The notes under the pieces: generated by a model | Database searches by the model: none | The model's input: the letters and a program-made list of their open reading frames with translations, nothing else | Told to the model about the DNA's origin: nothing | In this document: piece after piece, positions 1 through 12,000 of the stretch | Position numbering within the stretch: position 1 is the first letter of the stretch | How the letters are laid out: each line of letters starts with the position of its first letter | Program-made: the position numbers and the translations under genes | DNA from: Chitinophagales bacterium | GTDB lineage: Bacteria > Bacteroidota > Bacteroidia > Chitinophagales > UBA10324 | DNA length: 64,000 nucleotides | Assembly: GCA_019694975.1 (NCBI GenBank) | Contig: JAIBAY010000002.1 | Location: 124,001-188,000 of the forward strand | Reading direction: 5' to 3'

Positions 1-3000
1 GGCATTGATGATAACTGTAACGGAACAGCCGATGATGGGCTCGTCTTTGTTACCTATTATCCTGATCAAGACGGTGATGGATACGGAGATTTCTTTCTGC
101 CAGGAATTTCTTTGTGCAATAATCCAGGGGCCGGTTTTGCAAACAATAACACCGACTGCTACGACATCAATGCAAGCATTCATCCCAATGCTGCCGAAAT
201 ATGTAACAGCCTTGATGACAACTGTAATGGCTCAGCAGATGACGGGCTCGTCTTCACTACTTACTATGCCGATCTCGACAACGATAGTTTTGGTGATCTG
301 AATGATACCGGAACTTCACTTTGCAGTAACCCCGGAATCGGCTTCGCCATAATCAATACCGATTGTAATGATGCCAATGCTACCATCAATCCTGCTGCTG
401 CCGAAAGTTGCGATGGCATTGATGATAACTGTAACGGAAGCACAGATGATGGGCTGGTCTTCACCACTTATTATGCTGATCTCGATAATGACACTTTTGG
501 TGATTTGAATGATGCCGGAACTTCCCTTTGCAATAATCCGGGTGTAGGCTTCGCCATAGTCAATACCGATTGTAATGATGCCAATGCTAACATCAATCCT
601 GCTGCTGCCGAAAGTTGCGATGGCATTGATGATAACTGTAACGGATCTGCCGATGATGGCCTTTTATTCACCACTTACTACGCTGATCTCGACAACGACA
701 CTTTTGGTGATCTGAACGATGCCGGTACTTCGCTATGTAATAATCCCGGTGCAGGTTTTTCATTAAGTCATAGTGATTGCAATGATGGTAATGCTTCCAT
801 TAATCCCGCTGCAATAGAAAGCTGTAATGGCATTGATGATAACTGTAACGGATCTGCCGATGATGGCCTGTTATTTACCACTTACTACGCTGATCTCGAC
901 AACGACACTTTTGGTGATCTGAATGATGCCGGTACTTCGCTATGTAATAATCCAGGAAGCGGTTTTGCTGTAGTGAATACTGATTGCAATGATGGCAATG
1001 CCTTTATCAATCCTGCTGCTACAGAAACTTGCAATGGCATTGATGATAACTGTAACGGCACAGCCGATGATGCGGTGGGAATCATTTCTTATTACGCCGA
1101 TGCAGATGGTGATGGCTTTGGAAACCCTGCAATACAGATCGACAGCTGCGCCCAACCCGCAGGATTCGTGCTCCTCCCTACTGACTGCAATGATGCAATT
1201 GCTTCCATCAACCCGGCCGCTCCTGAAATCTGTAACACCATTGATGACAACTGCAGCGGTTCCGCTGATGAAGGACTCTTTGTGACTTATTATACCGATG
1301 CCGATGGCGACGGATTCGGAAACCAGGCTGCCTCGGGTGTCGACCTTTGCAGCAATCCCGGAACCGGATTTGCCATCAACAACCTCGACTGCAATGATGC
1401 CAGTGCTTCCATCAACCCGTCGGCTACAGAAACCTGTAACAGTACCGATGATGACTGCGATGGCACTGCCGATGACGGACTGGTATTCACCACCTACTAC
1501 CCTGACCAGGACCATGACGGTTACGGCAAGCTTTCAAACCCGGGCAATACGGTTTGTTATTATCCGGGGCCCGGATTTGTTACCAATCATACTGATTGTA
1601 ATGACGGTAACATAGCCATCAATCCCGGAGCAGCTGAAAGCTGTAATAACATTGATGATAACTGCAATGGCACAGCAGATGATGGCTTAGTTTTTATCAC
1701 CTATTATGCTGATCAGGATCATGACACCTATGGAAATGTCTCGGATCCCGGAAATTCACTTTGTGCTGATCCCGGCTCAGGCTTCTCCGTCAACCATCTC
1801 GACTGTAACGACAACAATGCCATCATCAATCCGGCTGCATCAGAAAGCTGCAACGGCATTGATGACAACTGCAACGGGGCAACCGATGATGGCTTAGTAT
1901 ATGTTACCTATTACCCTGATCAGGATGGCGATGGCTATGGAGATTTTTTCCAGCCCGGCATCAATTTCTGTAATGATCCCGGAAATGGATTTGCCGCTAA
2001 TAACACTGATTGCTACGATATCAATGCAAGTATTCATCCTGATGCTACTGAAATCTGCAATGGTATAGACGACAATTGCAACGGAACAGCCGATGACGGG
2101 CTGGTCTTTACTACTTATTATGCTGATTTAGATAACGACACTTTTGGCGATTTAAATGATGCCGGAATTTCACTCTGTAGTAATCCCGGAAGCGGCTTTT
2201 CTGTAGTTAATACCGATTGCAATGACGGTAATGCCGCAATAAATCCTGTTGTTACAGAAAGCTGCAACGGCATTGATGATAACTGTAATGGCTCAGCTGA
2301 TGATGGCCTCGTCTTCACTACTTATTATGCTGATCTCGATAACGACACTTTTGGCGATTTGAATGATATCGGAACTTCGCTTTGTAATAATCCGGGAAGT
2401 GGTTTTTCTGTAGTTAATACCGATTGCAATGATGGAAATGCTTTGATTAATCCAACTGCAATAGAAAGCTGCAATGGTATTGATGATAACTGTAATGGCT
2501 CAGCTGATGACGGGCTGGTCTTCACGACTTATTATGCTGATCTCGACAATGACAGTTTTGGTGATTTGAATGATGCCGGAACTTCACTTTGCAATAATCC
2601 TGGAATTGGCTTTGCAGTTGTAAACACAGATTGTGATGATGGAAATGCTTTGATTAATCCAACTGCAATAGAAAGCTGCAACGGCATTGATGATAACTGT
2701 AATGGCTCAGCTGATGACGGGCTGGTCTTCACCACTTATTATGCTGATCTCGACAATGACAGTTTTGGTGATTTGAATGATGCCGGAACCTCCCTTTGTA
2801 GTAATCCGGGAAGTGGTTTTTCTGTAGTTAATACCGATTGCAATGACGGTAATGCCGCAATAAATCCTGCTGTTACAGAAAGCTGCAACGGCATTGATGA
2901 TAACTGTACCGGAAGCACAGATGATGGGCTGGTCTTCACCACTTATTATGCTGATCTCGACAATGACACTTTTGGTGATTTGAATGATGCCGGAACTTCC

Positions 3001-6000
3001 CTTTGCAGTAATCCGGGAAGTGGTTTTTCTGTAGTTAATACCGATTGCAATGACGGTAATGCCGCAATAAATCCTGCTGTTACAGAAAGCTGCAACGGCA
3101 TTGATGATAACTGTAATGGCACAGCCGACGATGGTTTGGTCTTCACTACTTATTATGCTGATCTTGACTTTGACGGTTTTGGTGATCTGAATGATGCCGG
3201 AACTTCACTTTGCAATAATCCGGGAATTGGTTTTGCTGTGGCCAACACTGATTGTGATGATGGTAATGCTTCGATTAATCCAACTGCAATAGAAAGTTGC
3301 AATGGCATTGATGACAACTGTAACGGAAGCACAGATGATGGGCTCGTCTTCACTACTTATTATACCGATCTCGACAATGACAGTTTTGGTGATTTGAACG
3401 ATGCCGGAATTTCACTTTGTAATAACCCCGGAATCGGCTTTGCAGTGATTAACACCGATTGCAATGATGCTAATGCTTCGATTAATCCTGCTGCAATAGA
3501 AAGCTGCAACGGCATTGATGATAACTGTAACGGAACAGCCGATGATGGGCTCGTCTTTGTTACCTATTATCCTGATCAAGACGGTGATGGATACGGAGAT
3601 TTCTTTCTGCCAGGCATTTCTTTGTGCAATAATCCAGGGGCCGGTTTTGCAAACAATAACACCGACTGCTACGACATCAATGCAAGCATTCATCCCAATG
3701 CTGCCGAAATATGTAACAGCATAGATGACAACTGTAATGGCGCAGCCGATGACGGACTCGTCTTCACTACTTACTATACTGATCTGGATAACGACACTTT
3801 TGGTGACCTGAATGATGCCGGAACTTCCTTTTGCAGTAACCCCGGAATTGGCTTCGCCATAGTCAATACCGATTGTAATGATGCCAATGCTACCATCAAT
3901 CCTGCTGCTGCCGAAAGCTGCAATGGTATTGATGATAACTGTAATGGCACAGCAGATGACGGGCTCGTCTTCACTACTTATTTTGCCGATCTCGACAACG
4001 ATAGTTTTGGTGATCTGAATGATGCCGGAACTTCACTTTGCAGTAACCCCGGAATCGGCTTCGCCATAGTCAATACCGATTGTAATGATGCCAATGCTAA
4101 CATCAATCCTGCTGCTGCCGAAAGTTGCGATGGCATTGATGATAACTGTAACGGAACTGCAGATGACGGACTCGTCTTCACCACTTATTATGCTGATCTC
4201 GACAATGACAATTTTGGTGATCTGAACGATGGCGGAACTTCCCTCTGTAATAATCCGGGAATCGGTTTTGCTGTAGTGAATACTGATTGCAATGATGGTA
4301 ATTCCTTTATCAATCCAACTGCAATAGAAACCTGCAATGGCATTGATGATAACTGTAACGGAAGCACAGATGACGGGCTCGTCTTCACTACTTATTATGC
4401 TGATCTCGACAACGACACTTTTGGTGATCTGAACGATGCCGGTACTTCGCTATGTAATAATCCCGGTGCAGGTTTTTCATTAAGTCATAGTGATTGCAAT
4501 GATGGTAATGCTTCCATTAATCCCGCTGCAATAGAAAGCTGTAATGGCATTGATGATAACTGTAACGGATCTGCCGATGATGGCCTGTTATTTACCACTT
4601 ACTACGCTGATCTCGACAACGACACTTTTGGTGATCTGAATGATGCCGGTACTTCGCTATGTAATAATCCAGGAAGCGGTTTTGCTGTAGTGAATACTGA
4701 TTGCAATGATGGCAATGCCTTTATCAATCCTGCTGCTACAGAAACTTGCAATGGCATTGATGATAACTGTAACGGCACAGCCGATGATGCGGTGGGAATC
4801 ATTTCTTATTACGCCGATGCAGATGGTGATGGCTTTGGAAACCCTGCAATACAGATCGACAGCTGCGCCCAACCCGCAGGATTCGTGCTCCTCCCTACTG
4901 ACTGCAATGATGCAATTGCTTCCATCAACCCGGCCGCTCCTGAAATCTGTAACACCATTGATGACAACTGCAGCGGTTCCGCTGATGAAGGACTCTTTGT
5001 GACTTATTATACCGATGCCGATGGCGACGGATTCGGAAACCAGGCTGCCTCGGGTGTCGACCTTTGCAGCAATCCCGGAACCGGATTTGCCATCAACAAC
5101 CTCGACTGCAATGATGCCAGTGCTTCCATCAACCCGTCGGCTACAGAAACCTGTAACAGTACCGATGATGACTGCGATGGTACTGCCGATGACGGACTGG
5201 TATTCACCACGTATTATGTTGATCAGGATAACGACAGCTTTGGCGATTTGAATGATGCCGGAACTTCTCTCTGTAATAATCCCGGAAGTGGCTTTACTGT
5301 AGTCAACACTGATTGCAATGATGGTAATGCTTCGATTAATCCTGCTGCTAGCGAAAGTTGTAATGGCATTGATGATAATTGCAACGGAAGCATAGATGAC
5401 GGACTTGTTTTCACCACATATTTTGCAGATTTGGATAACGACAGTTTCGGTGATTTGAATGATATCGGAACTTCACTTTGCAGCAATCCCGGAATTGGCT
5501 TTGCTGTGGCCAACACTGATTGCAATGACAGTAATGCTTCGATTAATCCTTCTGTGATAGAAAGCTGCAACGGCTTTGACGACAACTGTAATGGCGCAGC
5601 CGATGACGGACTCGTCTTTACCACTTATTATGCTGATTTCGACAACGACACTTTTGGCGATTTGAATGATGCCGGAACTTCACTTTGCAATAATCCTGGA
5701 ATTGGCTTTGCTGTAGTGAATACTGATTGCAATGATGGTAATGCTTCGATTAATCCAACTGCAATAGAAAGCTGCAACGGCATTGATGATAACTGTAATG
5801 GAACAGCCGATGATGGGCTCGTCTTTGTTACCTATTATCCTGATCAAGACAGTGATGGATACGGAGATTTCTTTCTGCCAGGTATTTCTTTGTGCAATAA
5901 TCCAGGGGCCGGTTTTGCAAACAATAACACCGACTGCTACGACATCAATGCAAGCATTCATCCCAATGCTGCCGAAATATGTAACAGCATTGATGACAAC

Positions 6001-9000
6001 TGTAATGGCGCAGCCGATGACGGACTGGTCTTTACTACTTATTATGCTGATTTAGATAACGACACTTTTGGCGATTTAAATGATGCCGGAATTTCACTCT
6101 GTAGTAATCCCGGAAGCGGCTTTTCTGTAGTTAATACCGATTGCAATGACGGTAATGCCGCAATAAATCCTGTTGTTACAGAAAGCTGCAACGGCATTGA
6201 TGATAACTGTAATGGCTCAGCAGATGATGGTTTGGTCTTCACTACTTATTATGCTGATCTTGACTTTGACGGTTTTGGTGATCTGAACGATGCCGGAACT
6301 TCACTTTGCAATAATCCGGGAATTGGTTTTGCTGTGGCCAACACTGATTGTGATGATGGTAATGCTTCGATTAATCCAACTGCAATAGAAAGTTGCAATG
6401 GCATTGATGACAACTGTAACGGAAGCACAGATGATGGGCTGGTCTTCACTACTTATTTTGCCGATCTCGACAATGACACTTTTGGTGATCTGAATGATGC
6501 CGGAACTTCACTTTGCAGCAATCCCGGAATCGGCTTTGTTGAAGTCAATACCGATTGCAATGATGGAAATGCTTTGATTAATCCAACTGCAATAGAAAGC
6601 TGCAACGGCATTGATGATAACTGTAATGGCTCAGCTGATGATGGCCTCGTCTTCACCACTTATTATGCTGATCTCGACAATGACAGTTTTGGTGATTTGA
6701 ATGATGCCGGAACTTCACTTTGCAGTAATCCTGGAAGCGGCTTTGCTGTAGTCAACACTGATTGTGATGATGGTAATGCTTCGATTAATCCAACTGCAAT
6801 AGAAAGCTGCAACGGTATTGATGATAACTGTAATGGCACAGCCGACGATGGTTTGGTCCTCACAACTTATTTCGTTGATCTGGATAACGACACTTTTGGC
6901 GATTTGAATGATATCGGAACTTCACTTTGCAGCAATCCGGGAAGCGGCTTTGCTGTAGACAATACCGATTGCAATGACGGTAATGCCGCAATAAATCCTG
7001 CTGCTACAGAAAGCTGCAACGGTATTGATGACAACTGTAACGGAAGCACAGATGATGGCCTCGTCTTCACTACTTATTATGCTGATCTCGACAATGACAG
7101 TTTCGGTGATTTGAACGATGCCGGAACTTCACTTTGCAGTAATCCCGGAAGCGGCTTTGCTGTAGTTAATACCGATTGTGATGATGGTAATGCTTCGATT
7201 AATCCTGCTGTGATAGAAAGCTGCAACGGTATTGATGACAACTGTAACGGAAGCACAGATGATGGACTGGTCTTCACTACTTATTATGCTGATCTCGACA
7301 ATGACACTTTTGGTGATCTGAATGATGCCGGAACTTCACTTTGCAGTAATCCCGGAATCGGTTTTGCTGTAGTCAATACAGATTGTGATGATGGTAATGC
7401 TTCGATTAATCCTGCTGTGATAGAAAGCTGCAACGGTATTGATGATAACTGTAGCGGTACAGCCGATGACGGACTCGTCTTTACCACTTATTATGCTGAT
7501 CTCGATAACGACACTTTTGGCGATTTGAATGATGCCGGAACCTCCCTTTGTAGTAATCCCGGAATTGGTTTTGCTGTAGTCAATACAGATTGTGATGATG
7601 GTAATGCCGCAATAAATCCTGCTGCTACAGAAAGCTGCAATGGCATTGATGATAACTGTAACGGAACTGCAGATGACGGGCTGGTCTTCACCACTTATTA
7701 TGCTGATCTCGACAATGACAGTTTTGGTGATTTGAATGATCCCGGAACTTCACTTTGCAGTAATCCCGGAATCGGTTTTGCTGTAGTCAATACCGATTGT
7801 GATGATGGTAATACTTCGATTAATCCTGCTGCTACCGAAAGTTGTAATGGCATTGATGACAACTGCAACGGATCTGCCGATGACGGCCTCGTTTTCACTA
7901 CATATTATGCTGACCTTGATAACGACACTTTTGGCGATTTGAATGATGCCGGAACCTCCCTTTGTAGTAATCCGGGAAGTGGTTTTTCTGTAGTTAATAC
8001 CGATTGCAATGACGGTAATGCCGCAATAAATCCTGCTGTTACAGAAAGCTGCAACGGCATTGATGATAACTGTAACGGAACTGCAGATGATGGGCTGGTC
8101 TTCACCACTTATTATGCTGATCTCGACAATGACACTTTTGGTGATTTGAATGATGCCGGAACTTCACTTTGCAGTAATCCGGGAAGCGGTTTTTCTGTAG
8201 TTAATACCGATTGCAATGACGGTAATGCCGTAATAAATCCTGTTGTTACAGAAAGCTGCAACGGTATTGATGATAACTGTAATGGCACAGCCGACGATGG
8301 TTTGGTCTTCACTACATATTATGCTGATCTCGACAATGACACTTTTGGTGATCTGAATGATGCCGGAACTTCACTTTGCAATAATCCTGGAATTGGCTTT
8401 GCAGTTGTAAACACAGATTGTGATGATGGAAATGCTTTGATTAATCCAACTGCAATAGAAAGCTGCAACGGCATTGATGATAACTGTAATGGCTCAGCTG
8501 ATGACGGGCTGGTCTTCACCACTTATTATGCTGATCTCGACAATGACACTTTTGGTGATTTGAATGATGCCGGAACTTCACTTTGCAGTAATCCGGGAAA
8601 CGGTTTTTCTGTAGTTAATACCGATTGCAATGACGGTAATGCCGTAATAAATCCTGTTGTTACAGAAAGCTGCAACGGTATTGATGATAACTGTAATGGC
8701 ACAGCCGACGATGGTTTGGTCTTCACTCCTTATTATGCTGATCTTGACTTTGACGGTTTTGGTGATCTGAACGATGCCGGTACTTCACTTTGCAATAATC
8801 CCGGAATTGGCTTTGCTGTAGTCAATACCGATTGTGATGATGGTAATGCTTCGATTAATCCTGCCGTAATAGAAAGCTGCAATGGCATTGATGATAACTG
8901 TAACGGAAGCACAGATGACGGACTCGCTTTCACCACATATTATGCAGATCTGGATAACGACAGCTTTGGTGATTTGAATGATGCCGGAACTTCACTTTGC

Positions 9001-12000
9001 AATAATCCGGGAATTGGTTTTGCTGTGGCCAACACTGATTGTGATGATGGTAATGCTTCGATTAATCCTGCCGTAATAGAAAGCTGCAATGGCATTGATG
9101 ATAACTGTAATGGCTCAGCAGATGATGGTTTGGTCTTCACCACTTATTATGCTGATCTCGACAATGACAGTTTCGGTGATTTGAATGATGCCGGAACTTC
9201 CCTTTGTAGTAATCCGGGAAGTGGTTTTGCTATAGTGAATACTGATTGCAATGATGGCAATTCATTTATCAATCCTGCTGCTACAGAAAGCTGCAATGGC
9301 ATTGATGATAACTGTAACGGAACTGCAGATGACGGGCTGGTCTTCACCACTTATTATGCTGATCTCGATAACGACACTTTTGGCGATTTGAATGATATCG
9401 GAACTTCCCTTTGTAGTAATCCGGGAATTGGCTTTGCTGTAGTCAATAATGATTGCAATGACGGTAATGCTTCGATTAATCCTGCTGCTACAGAAACTTG
9501 CAATGGCATTGATGATAACTGTAACGGATCTGCCGATGATGGCCTGTTATTCACTACTTACTACGATGATCTCGACAATGACACTTTTGGTGATCTGAAT
9601 GATGCCGGAACTTCACTTTGCAGTAATCCTGGAAGCGGCTTTGCTGTAGTCAACACTGATTGTGATGATGGTAATGCTTCGATTAATCCAACTGCAATAG
9701 AAAGCTGCAACGGTATTGATGATAACTGTAATGGCACAGCCGACGATGGTTTGGTCTTCACAACTTATTATGCTGATCTGGACAACGACAGCTACGGAAG
9801 CCTGGCAGATCCAGGTACTTCACTTTGCAGTAACCCGGGAAGCAGCTTTGCTGTAGTAAATACCGATTGTGATGATGGTAATGCTTCGATTAATCCTGCC
9901 GTAATAGAAAGCTGCAACGGCATTGATGATAACTGTAATGGCTCAGCCGACGATGGTTTGGTCTTCACCACATATTATGCTGATCTCGACAATGACAGTT
10001 TTGGCGATTTGAATGATGCCGGAACTTCACTTTGCAGTAACCCCGGAATCGGCTTTGCAGTGATTAATACCGATTGCAATGACGGTAATGCTTCGATTAA
10101 TCCTGCTGCAATAGAAAGCTGCAATGGTATTGATGATAACTGTAATGGCACAGCCGACGATGGTTTGGTCTTCACCACTTATTATGCTGATCTCGACAAT
10201 GACACTTTTGGCGATTTGAATGATGCCGGAACTTCACTTTGCAGTAACCCCGGAATCGGCTTTGCAGTGATTAATACCGATTGCAATGACGGTAATGCTT
10301 CGATTAATCCTGCTGCAATAGAAAGCTGCAATGGTATTGATGATAACTGTAATGGCACAGCCGACGATGGTTTGGTCTTCACCACTTATTATGCTGATCT
10401 CGACAATGACACTTTTGGCGATTTGAATGATATCGGAACTTCCCTTTGTAGTAATCCGGGAATTGGCTTTGCTGTAGTCAATAATGATTGCAATGACGGT
10501 AATGCTTCGATTAATCCTGCTGCTACAGAAACTTGCAATGGCATTGATGATAACTGTAACGGATCTGCCGATGATGGCCTGTTATTCACTACTTACTACG
10601 ATGATCTCGACAATGACACTTTTGGTGATCTGAATGATGCCGGAACTTCACTTTGCAGTAATCCTGGAAGCGGCTTTGCTGTAGTCAACACTGATTGTGA
10701 TGATGGTAATGCTTCGATTAATCCAACTGCAATAGAAAGCTGCAACGGTATTGATGATAACTGTAATGGCACAGCCGACGATGGTTTGGTCTTCACAACT
10801 TATTTCGTTGATCTGGATAACGACACTTTTGGCGATTTGAATGATGCCGGAACTTCACTTTGCAGTAACCCCGGAATCGGCTTTGCAGTGATTAATACCG
10901 ATTGCAATGACGGTAATGCTTCGATTAATCCTGCTGCAATAGAAAGCTGCAATGGTATTGATGATAACTGTAATGGCACAGCCGACGATGGTTTGGTCTT
11001 CACTACTTATTATGCTGATCTGGACAACGACAGCTACGGAAGCCTGGCAGATCCAGGTACTTCACTTTGCAGTAACCCTGGCGCAGGTTATTCATTAAGC
11101 CATAATGATTGCAATGACAATAACGCAGCCATCAATCCTTCAGCATCAGAAACCTGTAACGGCATTGATGACAACTGCAACGGAACAGCTGATGACGGAC
11201 TGGTGTTCACGACGTATTATCTTGATCAGGATAATGACAGCTACGGAAGCCTGGCAGATGCCGGCACTTCGCTCTGCAATAATCCGGGAACAGGATATGC
11301 TACGAATCATACTGATTGCAACGACGCAAATGCGCTGATTAATCCGGCCGGAACTGAAACATGCAATACACTTGATGACAACTGCAATGGCAGTGCGGAT
11401 GAAGGTTTGATTTTCATCAACTACTACCCTGATGCCGACAATGATAATTTCGGTAATCAGTTGAACGCCGGCATTTCATTATGCAGTAATCCCGGAACCG
11501 GTTACTCCGTTAATAATGAAGATTGTAATGATAATAACGCTTTCATAAACCCTGCGGTAACGGAAAGCTGCAACGGCATTGATGATAACTGCAATGATAC
11601 ACTGGATGAAGGATTCGCGCTTACCTTGTTTTACCAGGATGCAGATAATGACACCTTTGGTGACTCAACCAATCAGATCAGCGCATGCGAAGCTCCTGCA
11701 GGTTATGTTGCAGACAGCACAGATTGCAATGACAATAGCGCAACAGTGAATCCGGGTGCCCCTGAAATTTTACCCAATGGTGTTGATGATGATTGTGACG
11801 GATACATTGATGAGATAAGCGTAGGCATCGCAACACCACAAAGTAATCCCGTGCATCTGGATGTTTATCCCAATCCTACGGACGGAGATTTTGTGATTTA
11901 TCTGCAATTACCTGTTGAGGTTGATGTGCAGGCCAATATTGAATTACGGAATCTCATTGGACAGGTTAAGCTGAACAAGAGCGTTCAGCTGCACAAAGGG

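Larger units (their letters stand above)
1..11811 (+). repeat. 207-bp coding tandem repeat array
   Basis: The period is 207 bp (69 codons), with about 58 units differing mainly by synonymous changes such as GATGAT/GACGAC or AACGGC/AATGGC. Central units are often over 90% identical, while the last units before 11811 are much more divergent. This suggests expansion or homogenisation in the middle of the array and an older 3' edge. Confidence 0.95.

Noticed and set aside
940..1515. 191-codon minus-strand ORF
   Set aside because: Antisense to divergent repeat units of the giant gene; composition follows the sense strand.
264..11003. About 40 minus-strand ORFs of 66-68 codons, one per 207-bp repeat, all with PSSxxPLQLSS-type sequence
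   Set aside because: They are the antisense frame of the repeat unit, open only because the sense repeat is conserved; no independent coding sign.
1..11811. CRISPR-like regular repetition
   Set aside because: The period is 207 bp, with no short repeat/unique spacer pattern; it is one coding frame throughout.
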